Shown piece by piece: positions 8,717 to 17,417 of a stretch of 64,000 bases of DNA. Under the pieces are notes generated by a model that was not told where the DNA came from, made no database searches, and was given only the letters and a program-made list of their open reading frames with translations. The DNA comes from Qipengyuania gaetbuli. GTDB taxonomy: Bacteria; Pseudomonadota; Alphaproteobacteria; Sphingomonadales; Sphingomonadaceae. The position numbers were made by a program, and so were the translations under genes. Where the stretch lies: NCBI RefSeq assembly GCF_009827315.1, contig NZ_WTYF01000004.1:1116001-1180000 (forward strand), in the 5' to 3' direction. The first letter of the stretch is position 1; each line of letters opens with the position of its first letter.

Positions 8717-10261
8717 ATGAAAAAATGGATCGCTTTTACTGCCTTTCTGGCGCTCGCAACGCCAGCGAGCGCAAAATGGCATGAGGCTTCTTCGGAGCAT
8801 TTCGTCATCTATGCCGATGACGGCGAACGGAATATCCGCGAGTTTGCGGAAGATCTGGAGCGCTACCATTCCGCGCTCGAGGTCGTGCTCGGCTGGGAGC
8901 AGGCGACCCCCAGCCCGTCGAACAGGCTGGTCATCTTCGTTGCCGGCGACCAGGGCGACATTCGCGAACTGGCGGGGACCGAAAGCCGGACGATCGCCGG
9001 TTTCTATTTGCCGCGTGCCGGTGCGTCGCGCGCCTTCGTTCAGGATATCACGCAGGAAAAGGGCTATCCCAGCTTTTCGACTACCGTTCTGTTGCATGAA
9101 TATGCCCACCATTTCCTGATCTCATCCCTGCGCGAGGCCATGCCGCGCTGGCTGTCGGAAGGTGCCGCCGAATTCTTCGCTTCGGCAGGATTCAATGGTG
9201 ACGGCAGCGTCAATATCGGCAGGCCCGCGATGCACCGCGCGAGCGAACTGATCTACGCCAAGGACGTCAGTGTGGAGGAACTGCTCGATGCGGACCTTTA
9301 CGAGGCGCGCAAGGGCAAGCGGTACGACGCGTTCTATGGCCGAAGCTGGGGCCTCTTCCACATGCTGCGGTTCTCCGACGATCGCAGCGGCCAGCTCCCG
9401 CACTACATTCGCCTGATCGCGGATGGAAAAACTTCGATCGAGGCCGGGCGCGAAGCCTTCGGCGATCTCGATCAGCTGCAGCGCGATCTCGACAAATATC
9501 TTAAGCGCAAGCGGCTGATGAACTATGTTCTCCAGCCCGACGCCATCACGACCAGCCCGATCACCCTGCGCGTCCTGCCCGATGGCGAAGCCGCGATGAT
9601 GGCAGTGCGCATGAGGTCGCAACGCGGCGTGGACGAGGAAGAAGCGGCCGCGCTGGTCGTGGAAGCACGCGAGGTCGCGGCGCAGTTTCCCTCAGATGCG
9701 GCAGTGCAGGCCGCACTGGCCGAAGCGGAATTCGATGCAGGGAACGATGGAGCCGCCGTCGCTGCGGCGGAGGCAGCGCTGATTCTCGATCCTGTAAACA
9801 GAAATGCGCTCGTTCAGAAGGGTCAAGCGCTCTTCCGGCAAGCAGACGATGCCGCCGACGAAGCGACCGCCTACCGGCAGGCCATGGCACCCTTCACCAG
9901 GCTTAATGCGCTGGAGAAAGATCATCCGCTACCTCTAATCTACTATTACCGCAGCTTCGTCGATCGCGGGCAAGCCCCGACAGACGGTGCCTTCCAGGCT
10001 CTCGAGCGTGCGTCGCAGCTTGCCCCCTTCGATATGGGCTTAGCGATGGATGTTGCGCTCGTGCAGGCCCAGCAAGGCAAGATCGCCATGGCGATCCAGA
10101 CCCTCAAGCCGCTTGCTGCAAACCCGCACGGCGGTGAGCTTGCCGAAAGCGCAAAGCAGTACGTCGCGCAGCTGGCGATATCGACCGAGGGGGAAGCCTG
10201 GTATCCCTCGCCCGTCCTGTTGGACGCGGCAGAGGCTGGCGAAGCCGCGGCCTCAGATTGA
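8717..10261 (+). CDS. Exported HExxH peptidase-like protein with TPR repeats
   Basis: The 514-residue protein has a signal peptide (about residues 1-19, cleaved near ASA-KW), a zincin motif HEYAHH at 127-132, and a downstream acidic residue in WLSEGAAEFF (E148), the arrangement of gluzincin peptidase-MA-like domains. The C-terminal half (about 300-500) is alanine-rich and helical with tetratricopeptide-like repeats. It is probably a periplasmic or envelope protein; the substrate is unknown. Read in the same direction as the DUF885 gene, 62 bases after it, so two putative metallopeptidases sit side by side. Confidence 0.75.
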   Translation: MKKWIAFTAFLALATPASAKWHEASSEHFVIYADDGERNIREFAEDLERYHSALEVVLGWEQATPSPSNRLVIFVAGDQGDIRELAGTESRTIAGFYLPRAGASRAFVQDITQEKGYPSFSTTVLLHEYAHHFLISSLREAMPRWLSEGAAEFFASAGFNGDGSVNIGRPAMHRASELIYAKDVSVEELLDADLYEARKGKRYDAFYGRSWGLFHMLRFSDDRSGQLPHYIRLIADGKTSIEAGREAFGDLDQLQRDLDKYLKRKRLMNYVLQPDAITTSPITLRVLPDGEAAMMAVRMRSQRGVDEEEAAALVVEAREVAAQFPSDAAVQAALAEAEFDAGNDGAAVAAAEAALILDPVNRNALVQKGQALFRQADDAADEATAYRQAMAPFTRLNALEKDHPLPLIYYYRSFVDRGQAPTDGAFQALERASQLAPFDMGLAMDVALVQAQQGKIAMAIQTLKPLAANPHGGELAESAKQYVAQLAISTEGEAWYPSPVLLDAAEAGEAAASD

Positions 10262-10284
10262 AGGTCGCCAGCTAGGCAAAGAAA

Positions 10285-10316
10285 CCCCCGGTCCGCGATT
10301 ACTCGCGGCCCGGGGG
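10285..10316. terminator. Bidirectional terminator between peptidase-TPR gene and pckA
   Basis: A long GC-rich hairpin: CCCCCGG then CCGCG, loop ATTACT, CGCGG then CCGGGGG, with one internal T/C mismatch (12 paired bases). It lies between two convergent genes, 23 bases after one stop and 27 before the other, and is flanked by A-rich and pyrimidine-rich sequence, so it can serve both. Confidence 0.8.
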
Positions 10317-10343
10317 CTCTCCTCTCCAAACTCTAGGTAGCGG

Positions 10344-11933
10344 TCAGGCGGCCGCTGGTGCCGCGTCGCGCACGCCTTGGTCGACATGGGCCGCGAAGGG
10401 CTCGAAATTGTCGACGAAGAGCTGCACCAGCTTGTGGGCGGTGCGGTCGTATTCGTCCTTGTCGGCCCAGGTCGAACGCGGGTCGAGGATCTGGCTGTCG
10501 ACGCCCGGAACCGCGATCGGAACTTCGAAGCCGAAGTTCGGGTCCTTGCGGAATTCCGCCTCGTTCAGCGAACCGTCGAGCGCGGCGTTGAGCAGCGCGC
10601 GGGTGGCCTTGATCGGCATGCGGTGGCCGGTGCCGTACTTGCCGCCGGTCCAGCCGGTATTGACCAGCCAGCACTGCACGCCGCCGTCAGCGATGCGCTT
10701 TTTCAGCAGATTGCCATAGACCGAGGGATGACGCGGCATGAAGGGCGCGCCGAAACAGGTCGAAAAAGTGGCTTCCGGCTCGGTCACGCCGATTTCGGTG
10801 CCAGCGACCTTGGCGGTATAACCCGACAGGAAGTGGTACATCGCCTGGTCCGGCGTGAGGCGCGCGATCGGGGGCAGCACGCCGAAGGCGTCGGCGGTCA
10901 GCATGATCACGTTGGACGGCGGCGGCCCCATATTCTCGGCCGAGGTATTCGGGATCGAGGACAGCGGATAGGCACCGCGGGTGTTTTCCGCGAGGCTGTT
11001 GTCGTCGAGATCGATCTCGCCGTTTTCGTCCATCACCACGTTTTCGAGGACCGTGCCTTCCATGCGCGTAGTGGCGTAGATTTCCGGCTCGGCCTCGGGG
11101 TTGAGGCGGATCATCTTGGCATAGCAGCCGCCTTCGAAGTTGAAGACCGCCGTGTCCGACCAGCCATGCTCGTCATCGCCGATCAGCGTGCGGCTGGCAT
11201 CGGCCGACAGCGTCGTTTTGCCGGTGCCCGACAGGCCGAAGAAGACCGCGCTCTTGCCATCGGGGCCGATGTTGGCCGAGCAGTGCATCGGCATCACGCC
11301 CTTGGGCGGAAGCAGGTAGTTGAGGATGCCGAACACGCTCTTCTTCATTTCGCCGGCATATTTGGTGCCGCCGATGAGGATCAGCTTCTCTTCCAGGTTG
11401 ACCGCGATCACCGTCTCGCTGCGGCAGCCGTGGCGCTCGGGATCGGCCTTGAAGCTGGGCAGGTCGATGATCGTGTATTCCGGCACGAACCCGTCGAGTT
11501 CGGCTTCGGTCGGACGCACCAGCAGAGTGCGGATGAACTGGTTGTGCCAGGCGAGCTCGTTGATGACGCGCACGTTGACGCGGTACTCCGGCTGCGAACC
11601 GCCGAACAAATCGGCCACGAACAGCTCGCCCTTGTCGGCGACGGCAGCCATGAAGTCCGCCTTGAGAGCGGCGAAATGGTCCGGCTGCATCGAGGCATTG
11701 TTGTCCCACCAGACCGTATTTTCGGTTTCGGAATTGCGGACGATGAACTTGTCTTTCGCGCTGCGGCCGGTGTGCTTGCCCGTTTCCACCACCAGCGGGC
11801 CATGCTTCGCGCGGCGGCCTTCGCCGCGTTCGAGGGCCGCTGCAGTGAGTTCTTCCGAAGTCAGGTTCGGATGGATCGTGGCAGAAGTCTCGATGCCCTG
11901 CGCGGCAAGCGAGTGGGAAAGCGGAAAGGTCAC
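10344..11933 (-). CDS. pckA: Phosphoenolpyruvate carboxykinase (ATP)
   Basis: The 529-residue enzyme converts oxaloacetate and ATP to phosphoenolpyruvate and CO2, the committed step of gluconeogenesis. Seen: [11 protein letters not shown] near the N-terminus, the kinase loop [13 protein letters not shown], and [16 protein letters not shown]. The length is typical for ATP-type PckA. The GTG at 11933 follows GGAGA at good spacing and gives the family's usual N-terminus; ATG at 11963 would add 10 residues. It is divergent from chvI, the arrangement known from other alphaproteobacteria. Confidence 0.96.
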   Translation of the reverse strand: MTFPLSHSLAAQGIETSATIHPNLTSEELTAAALERGEGRRAKHGPLVVETGKHTGRSAKDKFIVRNSETENTVWWDNNASMQPDHFAALKADFMAAVADKGELFVADLFGGSQPEYRVNVRVINELAWHNQFIRTLLVRPTEAELDGFVPEYTIIDLPSFKADPERHGCRSETVIAVNLEEKLILIGGTKYAGEMKKSVFGILNYLLPPKGVMPMHCSANIGPDGKSAVFFGLSGTGKTTLSADASRTLIGDDEHGWSDTAVFNFEGGCYAKMIRLNPEAEPEIYATTRMEGTVLENVVMDENGEIDLDDNSLAENTRGAYPLSSIPNTSAENMGPPPSNVIMLTADAFGVLPPIARLTPDQAMYHFLSGYTAKVAGTEIGVTEPEATFSTCFGAPFMPRHPSVYGNLLKKRIADGGVQCWLVNTGWTGGKYGTGHRMPIKATRALLNAALDGSLNEAEFRKDPNFGFEVPIAVPGVDSQILDPRSTWADKDEYDRTAHKLVQLFVDNFEPFAAHVDQGVRDAAPAAA

Positions 11934-12117
11934 TGAAATCTCCAGCGCTGGTGAGCGTTTCATGTCCGGGAATCGCTGGCGCATACGAATGCGCCGCCCT
12001 TGGACCCGCCTTTAGTCCCGCCTTTCCGCAACGTCAAACCCGCCGACCCCCATTTTCCCTTGGGCCGGGCAGAGCCTGCGTTGTCTTGCCGCGCGAAAAG
12101 CGTTACCCGACAGGGCG

Positions 12118-12867
12118 ATGGAAAACGAACCTGCCACCGGACCTTCCCCACAGGCCGACGACCGCACCGTTATCGCGCTGGTCGACGACGACAGGAACAT
12201 CCTGACCACCGTATCGATCGCGCTGCAGGCGGAAGGATTCGCCACCCGCGTCTATTCCGACGGGGAGGCCGCGTTGTCCGCCCTTCTTCACAACCCGCCG
12301 GACCTTGCGATCTTTGACATCAAGATGCCCAAGATGGACGGCATGGAACTGCTGCGCCGCCTGCGCGAACGCTCCTCGCTGCCGGTCATCTTCCTCACCA
12401 GCAAGGACGACGAGCAGGACGAGGAAGCCGGCTTCCAGATGGGCGCCGACGATTACATCGCCAAGCCGTTCTCGCTCCGCCTGCTGCTGGCCCGCATTCG
12501 CGCGATCCTGCGCCGCAGCGATGCACGCCGGCCGCTTCCGCTGGAGCCTGGCGAAAGCCCCGTCGAGATCATCGAGCGTGGTCGCCTGCGGATGGACCCT
12601 GCACGCCATCACGTGACCTGGGACGACAGGCCGGTTTCGCTAACCGTGACCGAGTTCCTCCTCCTCGAGGCGCTCGCGCTCCATCCCGGCGTCATCAAGA
12701 GCCGCAACCAGCTGATGGACGCGGCCTATCCCGACGATGTCTTCGTCGATGACCGCACGGTGGACAGCCATATCAAGCGCATGCGCCGCAAGTTCCGCAG
12801 CGTCGATGGCACATTCTCCGCCATCGAGACGCTTTACGGCGCGGGTTACAGCTTCAGCGATGGCTGA
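12118..12867 (+). CDS. chvI: Response regulator ChvI
   Basis: The 249-residue OmpR/PhoB-type regulator has a receiver domain (acidic triad LVDDD at 22-25, phospho-acceptor D67 in AIFDIKMP, K116 in YIAKPF) and a C-terminal winged helix (about 145-247, with [16 protein letters not shown]). The adjacent pckA, chvG and hprK identify it as ChvI. It is expected to control envelope and acid-stress responses with ChvG. Its last 8 bases overlap the start of chvG. Confidence 0.95.
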   Translation: MENEPATGPSPQADDRTVIALVDDDRNILTTVSIALQAEGFATRVYSDGEAALSALLHNPPDLAIFDIKMPKMDGMELLRRLRERSSLPVIFLTSKDDEQDEEAGFQMGADDYIAKPFSLRLLLARIRAILRRSDARRPLPLEPGESPVEIIERGRLRMDPARHHVTWDDRPVSLTVTEFLLLEALALHPGVIKSRNQLMDAAYPDDVFVDDRTVDSHIKRMRRKFRSVDGTFSAIETLYGAGYSFSDG

Positions 12868-14425
12868 ACAGGGCAGCGTCCTCAGGGGCGACCCGAGGCT
12901 CGACAAGCTGCGCTGGTCGCGCCGCCTGTCGCTCACCAGCCGCATCCTCTTCGTCAACGTCCTGCCCCTGGTGCTGCTGGGCGGCGGGGTTCTCTATCTC
13001 GACAGCTACCGCAAGCAGCTGCTCGACGAGCGGTTCAAGCTCGCGCTGGTCGAGGCGCAGATCACGGCAGAAGCGCTTGCCGGTGCAACTGTGCAGCGAC
13101 AGGAAGCTCTGCTGATCCAGATCGGCAAGGAGCAGCGCTTGCGCCTCAGGGTCTACGGGCCCGACGGCAATCTCGAATCCGACAGTTTCGCCCTTGCCCC
13201 GCCCAGCTTCGATCTTCCCGAACCGGCCGAGGTCGACCAGCGCGAATTCGCGCTGCGCATGGACCGCTGGTTCGACCGGATCGTCGGAGCGCCTGCCCTG
13301 CCCGACTATATCGAGCCGGGAGAGGACATGGCCTCCGCCTGGCCCGAACTGGTCCGCGCGCGGGAAGAAAGTCTGACGCAGATCGTGCTGCGCGATGCTC
13401 CCGACGGCACGCACGTGATCAATGCGGCGGCGCCCGTCGGCCTCGATGGCGATACGCTGCTGCTGACCCGCAACCCGGTGGACATCACCGAAAGCGTTCG
13501 CTCCGCGCGCACTTCGGTGGCGTTGATCGTGCTGCTGTTCCTCGCCGTGTCGACCATGCTGTCCTTCTTCCTAGCCCAGACCATTGTGCGGCCCTTGCGC
13601 GAGCTAGTGCAGGCGGCGGTCCGCGTGCGGCAGGGCCGCGACCGCGCAGTCGAAGTGCCGCGCCTGCCCGATCGCCGCGACGAGATCGGGATGCTGGCGC
13701 GCGCCATCTCGGACATGACCGGCGCACTGCGTCACCGCATCGACGCGGTCGAAAGCTTCGCAGCCGACGTGGCGCACGAGATCAAGAACCCGCTTGCCAG
13801 CTTGCGCAGCGCGACCGAATCCCTGAGCAAGGTCGAAGACCCGACCTTGCGTGCCCAATTGCTCGACATCGCGGTGCATGACGTGCGCCGGATCGACCGG
13901 CTGGTGACCGAGATTTCCGACGCCAGCCGTATTGATGCCGAACTCTCCCGCGCCGAATTCGAGCGCGTGGAACTCGACAGGCTGGTTGCCAATATCGTCG
14001 CCAGCCGAGAGGAGCGCGGCGAGAACGATGGGCGCAAGGTCACGGTTCTCAAGTCCGACGGGCCCTTCGTCGTAATGGGTGTCGGTATCCGCCTGGAACG
14101 CGTCATCGAAAACCTGCTCGATAATGCGGTATCCTTCTCGCCGCCCGAAGGGGCCATCGAAGTGTCGCTGTCGCGCCGCAATGGTTCGGTCGATCTCGCT
14201 GTGCTCGATTCCGGTCCGGGCATTCCGGAAGAGAAGCGCGAGAAAGTGTTCCACCGCTTCCATTCCGACCGGCCGGAGGAAGAAGACTTTGGCAATCACT
14301 CGGGCCTTGGCCTGGCAATCGGTCGCACCATCGCGGAAGCGCATGACGGTTCGCTCCATGCAGAAGCACGCCCGGACGGTGCGCCCGGTGCCTGCATGGT
14401 ACTGACCCTTCCGGCAGCCCGGTGA
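12860..14425 (+). CDS. chvG: Sensor histidine kinase ChvG
   Basis: The 521-residue membrane kinase has TM1 (about 29-47), a periplasmic region, TM2 (about 216-238), a HAMP segment, H306 in the H-box [16 protein letters not shown], the N-box [15 protein letters not shown], and G-boxes DSGPGIPEE and GLGLAIGR. It phosphorylates ChvI in response to envelope or pH cues. The start overlaps chvI by 8 bases, and the stop overlaps the hprK GTG (GTGA), so the sensor and the PTS regulatory genes are probably translated from one message. Confidence 0.95.
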   Translation: MAEQGSVLRGDPRLDKLRWSRRLSLTSRILFVNVLPLVLLGGGVLYLDSYRKQLLDERFKLALVEAQITAEALAGATVQRQEALLIQIGKEQRLRLRVYGPDGNLESDSFALAPPSFDLPEPAEVDQREFALRMDRWFDRIVGAPALPDYIEPGEDMASAWPELVRAREESLTQIVLRDAPDGTHVINAAAPVGLDGDTLLLTRNPVDITESVRSARTSVALIVLLFLAVSTMLSFFLAQTIVRPLRELVQAAVRVRQGRDRAVEVPRLPDRRDEIGMLARAISDMTGALRHRIDAVESFAADVAHEIKNPLASLRSATESLSKVEDPTLRAQLLDIAVHDVRRIDRLVTEISDASRIDAELSRAEFERVELDRLVANIVASREERGENDGRKVTVLKSDGPFVVMGVGIRLERVIENLLDNAVSFSPPEGAIEVSLSRRNGSVDLAVLDSGPGIPEEKREKVFHRFHSDRPEEEDFGNHSGLGLAIGRTIAEAHDGSLHAEARPDGAPGACMVLTLPAAR

Positions 14426-14880
14426 GCACGACAATCGCCAATGTGACCTGCGTTGCGGTGCGTGGCCGCGGCATCGTGATCGAAGGCGTGCCGGGAAGCG
14501 GCAAGAGCGAACTGGCCCTCGCCCTGATCGACCGCGGCGCCGTTCTGGTGGGCGACGACGGCATTACGGTCGAGGTCAGCGGCGGTCAGGCCATCGCTTC
14601 CCCTCCGCCAAACACAGCGGGCAAGCTGGAGGTGCGCGGCGTGGGGATAATCGACCTCCCGACCACCTCGGCCCCGATCGCCCTCGTCCTGCGTGTAGTG
14701 GAAGAAGCGCCACGTTATCCGCTCGAGATTGGCACGAGCCAAATTGCGGGCGTGGCCGTTCCCTGCCTGCCGTTCACCGCCGGCGATGCCATACAGGCCC
14801 TGCGCGCCGAATATGCGCTGGAAAAGCACGGCCTGGCTCTTCCTCATGAGGGCGGCAGCAATGATATGCTGCAAGCATGA
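14422..14880 (+). CDS. hprK: HPr kinase/phosphorylase, short alphaproteobacterial form
   Basis: The 152-residue protein contains only the C-terminal catalytic part of HprK: P-loop GVPGSGKS at 22-29 and DRGAVLVGDDG. It lacks the N-terminal domain of Gram-positive HprK, as is usual in alphaproteobacteria. It phosphorylates and dephosphorylates HPr on a serine. The GTG start overlaps chvG, and the ATGA at its end overlaps rapZ. Its substrate HPr is encoded two genes further on. Confidence 0.93.
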   Translation: MSTTIANVTCVAVRGRGIVIEGVPGSGKSELALALIDRGAVLVGDDGITVEVSGGQAIASPPPNTAGKLEVRGVGIIDLPTTSAPIALVLRVVEEAPRYPLEIGTSQIAGVAVPCLPFTAGDAIQALRAEYALEKHGLALPHEGGSNDMLQA

Positions 14881-15770
14881 GCGACTCGTCCCGCCAGCGT
14901 ATCCTGCTCGTCACCGGCCTGTCCGGCGCGGGCAAGACGACTGCGCTACAGGTGCTGGAGGACCTCGGCTGGGAGGCGATCGACAACTTTCCGATCCGCT
15001 TGCTCTCGGGCCTCGTCGGCACCGAAACGGACCAGCCCGCACCGCTTGCCATCGGCTTCGATTCCCGCACCCGCGGCTTCGTCCCGCGCGAGATTATCGA
15101 CCAGTGCAAGGCGCTGTCGGAACGGGCCGATATCGAACTCGTCACCCTCTACATCGACTGTGCGACCGCCGAGATCGAGCGGCGCTACAATGAGACGCGC
15201 CGCCCGCACCCGATGGCCCGCGGTCGCCCGGTTGCAGGCGGCATCGTCGCGGAACGCGAGCTGCTCGAACCGCTGCGACGCTGGGCCGATATCGTCATCG
15301 ACACGACCGGTTTCGCGACCAACCAGTTGCAGCAAATAGTGCGCGATCGCTTCGCCGACAGCGAGGCGCGCGACATGACCGTGACAGTCTCCAGCTTCGG
15401 GTTTGCCCGCGGCATGCCGCCACTGGCCGACCTCGTCTTCGACATGCGCTTCCTCGACAATCCGCATTGGATCGATGGCTTGCGCGAACAGACCGGGCTT
15501 GATCCGGCTGTCGGCGCCCACATCGAGAACGATCCCGCCTTCGCCCCGTCTTTCGAGCGCATCGCCGATACCCTGCGCGACCTCCTCCCGCGCTACGCCG
15601 CACAAGGCCGCAGCTACCTGAACATCGCGTTCGGCTGTACCGGCGGGAGACACAGGTCGGTCTACAGTGCGGAACGTGCTGCTCAGGTCTTGCGCGAGGC
15701 GGGATTTTCGCCCACGGTCATACACCGAAATCTGGGAAGCCGCCCCGCCGATCCGCTCGAGCGCCGCTGA
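14877..15770 (+). CDS. rapZ: RNase adapter protein RapZ
   Basis: The 297-residue ATP-binding protein has GLSGAGKT at 14-21, the characteristic LEDLGWEAIDNFP segment, and a C-terminal signature with IAFGCTGGRHRSVYSAE. In E. coli RapZ guides RNase E to the GlmZ small RNA and so controls glucosamine-6-phosphate synthase; in alphaproteobacteria the target is less clear. It overlaps hprK by ATGA and is followed by 69 noncoding bases. Confidence 0.94.
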   Translation: MSDSSRQRILLVTGLSGAGKTTALQVLEDLGWEAIDNFPIRLLSGLVGTETDQPAPLAIGFDSRTRGFVPREIIDQCKALSERADIELVTLYIDCATAEIERRYNETRRPHPMARGRPVAGGIVAERELLEPLRRWADIVIDTTGFATNQLQQIVRDRFADSEARDMTVTVSSFGFARGMPPLADLVFDMRFLDNPHWIDGLREQTGLDPAVGAHIENDPAFAPSFERIADTLRDLLPRYAAQGRSYLNIAFGCTGGRHRSVYSAERAAQVLREAGFSPTVIHRNLGSRPADPLERR

Positions 15771-15839
15771 TTCCCTAGCCGGACAATAGTCGACAGACAT
15801 ATCTAAGACCTTCGGAAAGCAGCGCACGGCCAACATCGC

Positions 15840-16265
15840 ATGATCGGCATGATCCTCGTTACACACGGCAAGCTGGCCGAACATTTCATCGACGCGATGG
15901 AGCATGTCGTGGGCCGCCAGGAAGGCGTCGCGACTATCTGCATCGGCCCCAATGACGACATGGAACAGCGGCGCAAGGATATCGCCGATGCCATCGAAAC
16001 CGTCGACGACGGCGATGGCGCGATCATCCTGACCGACCTGTTCGGCGGCACGCCCTCGAACCTCGCCATCTCGCTGCTCGACACCGGCCGGATCGAGGTG
16101 ATCGCGGGTATCAACCTTCCCATGCTCATCCGCCTTGCCGGCGCGCGCAAGTCGATGAACGTCGTCGATGCCGTTCACGCTGCGCAGACCGCAGGTCGCA
16201 ACTACATCACCGTGGCCAGCGAATTTCTCGGCCAGGAAATCGGCAACGCGCGGAAGGCAAGTTGA
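15840..16265 (+). CDS. PTS EIIA component, mannose type
   Basis: The 141-residue single-domain protein has phospho-acceptor H9 in ILVTHGKLAEHF and the conserved LTDLFGGTPSNLA. It is an isolated EIIA(Man) with no permease genes nearby, so it is expected to act as a regulatory phosphoprotein (often called PtsM or ManX in alphaproteobacteria). The stop overlaps the TTG start of the HPr gene (TTGA). Confidence 0.92.
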   Translation: MIGMILVTHGKLAEHFIDAMEHVVGRQEGVATICIGPNDDMEQRRKDIADAIETVDDGDGAIILTDLFGGTPSNLAISLLDTGRIEVIAGINLPMLIRLAGARKSMNVVDAVHAAQTAGRNYITVASEFLGQEIGNARKAS

Positions 16266-16540
16266 GCGAGTTCCGCAAGCAGCTCACCGTCGTCAACCAG
16301 CGCGGTCTCCACGCGCGGGCGAGCGCGAAATTCGTCGGCGCGGTCGCGTCGGCACCGGACGGCTGTTCGGTTCGCGTTGCCAAGGGCGGCAACGAGGCTG
16401 CCGGTGGCTCCATCCTCGGGCTGATGATGCTCGGCGCGGCCAAGGGCGACACGATCGAGATCATCGTCGCGGGCGAGAATGCCGAAGGCGTGATGGCCGA
16501 ACTCTCCGCCATGGTGGAGGACGGCTTCGGGGAGCCTTGA
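16262..16540 (+). CDS. HPr family phosphocarrier protein
   Basis: The 92-residue HPr has the PTS phosphorylation site H17 in RGLHARASAKF, and a serine in GGSILGLMML at the position of regulatory Ser46, the substrate of HprK. The start is TTG, fixed by the TTGA overlap with the EIIA gene. With hprK, EIIA and (elsewhere) an enzyme I it forms a phosphorelay used for regulation rather than sugar import. Confidence 0.93.
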   Translation: MSEFRKQLTVVNQRGLHARASAKFVGAVASAPDGCSVRVAKGGNEAAGGSILGLMMLGAAKGDTIEIIVAGENAEGVMAELSAMVEDGFGEP

Positions 16541-16541
16541 G

Positions 16542-17360
16542 ATGCCCGACCATCGCCGGGTGATCACCGGTTTTTCCAACCCCACGGTAAAGGCGCTGCG
16601 CGCGCTGCGCGAAAAGAAGCACCGCAAGGCGGCCGGCAAATTCCTCGCCGAGGGCCTGCGCCTGCTGACCGATGCGCGCGAATGCGGCCATGTGCCCGAG
16701 ACGCTGGTCCTTGCCAGCGCCCGCGATCCGCACCCGTTGCTTGCCGAACTGGAAGCGGCGGTGGAGGCTGCGGGCGGCGAGGTGATCGAAACATCGCCCG
16801 ACATCCTTTCCAAGATTACCGGCAAGGACAATCCGCAGGCGGTTGCCGGCGTGTTTGCCGAATTCGATACTTCGCTCGCATCGCTCGACCGCGGCGGTGC
16901 AGACATCTGGCTGGTGGCGCAGGCGCTGCGCGATCCGGGCAATCTCGGCACCATGTTGCGCACGGGCGATGCCATCGGCGCCGGCGGCCTCATCCTCATC
17001 GACGATTGCGCGGACCCGTTCAGCGTCGAGGCGGTGCGGGCCAGCATGGGCGCGGTGTTCACCCAGAAGATCGCCCGGGCGGAATGGCCCGGGTTCGAGG
17101 CCTGGCTGCGCACCGGTCCAGGCCAGCTGGTCGCTGCCAGCCTGCGGGACGCGCAGCCCTATCGCGGGGCGCCCTATGCCGCGCCGTGCTTCGTCATGGT
17201 GGGCAATGAAAGCCGCGGCTTGCCCGAGGAATACGAGATGGCCTGCGACCTGCGCGTCACCATGCCGATGAAGGGCCGGGCCGACAGCCTCAACGCGGCA
17301 GTCGCTGCTGCGGTGCTCGGCTACGAGGTGCTGGCCGCCCTCGATACCGCTTCCGCTTGA
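16542..17360 (+). CDS. TrmH/SpoU family RNA methyltransferase
   Basis: The 272-residue SPOUT-fold enzyme has the three family motifs: RDPGNLGTMLRT (about 127-138), VMVGNESRGLPEE (about 218-230) and MPMKGRADSLNAAVAAAV (about 241-258), which form the knotted SAM site. The N-terminal domain (GFSNPTVKALRALREKKHRK) is the RNA-binding L30e-like domain, so it probably methylates a ribose in 23S rRNA or tRNA. It starts one base after the HPr stop and is probably in the same transcript. Confidence 0.92.
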   Translation: MPDHRRVITGFSNPTVKALRALREKKHRKAAGKFLAEGLRLLTDARECGHVPETLVLASARDPHPLLAELEAAVEAAGGEVIETSPDILSKITGKDNPQAVAGVFAEFDTSLASLDRGGADIWLVAQALRDPGNLGTMLRTGDAIGAGGLILIDDCADPFSVEAVRASMGAVFTQKIARAEWPGFEAWLRTGPGQLVAASLRDAQPYRGAPYAAPCFVMVGNESRGLPEEYEMACDLRVTMPMKGRADSLNAAVAAAVLGYEVLAALDTASA

Positions 17361-17417
17361 TCTTGCGCGGAAAACTTGCTGCCTAGTCGTCCGAGAGGCG
17401 TCGAGGGAGGAAGCGTG

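Noticed and set aside
10377..11936. A 519-codon open frame on the plus strand opposite pckA
   Set aside because: It is antisense to a clear PckA, has no family motif and the composition of a frame mirrored by high-GC codon bias.
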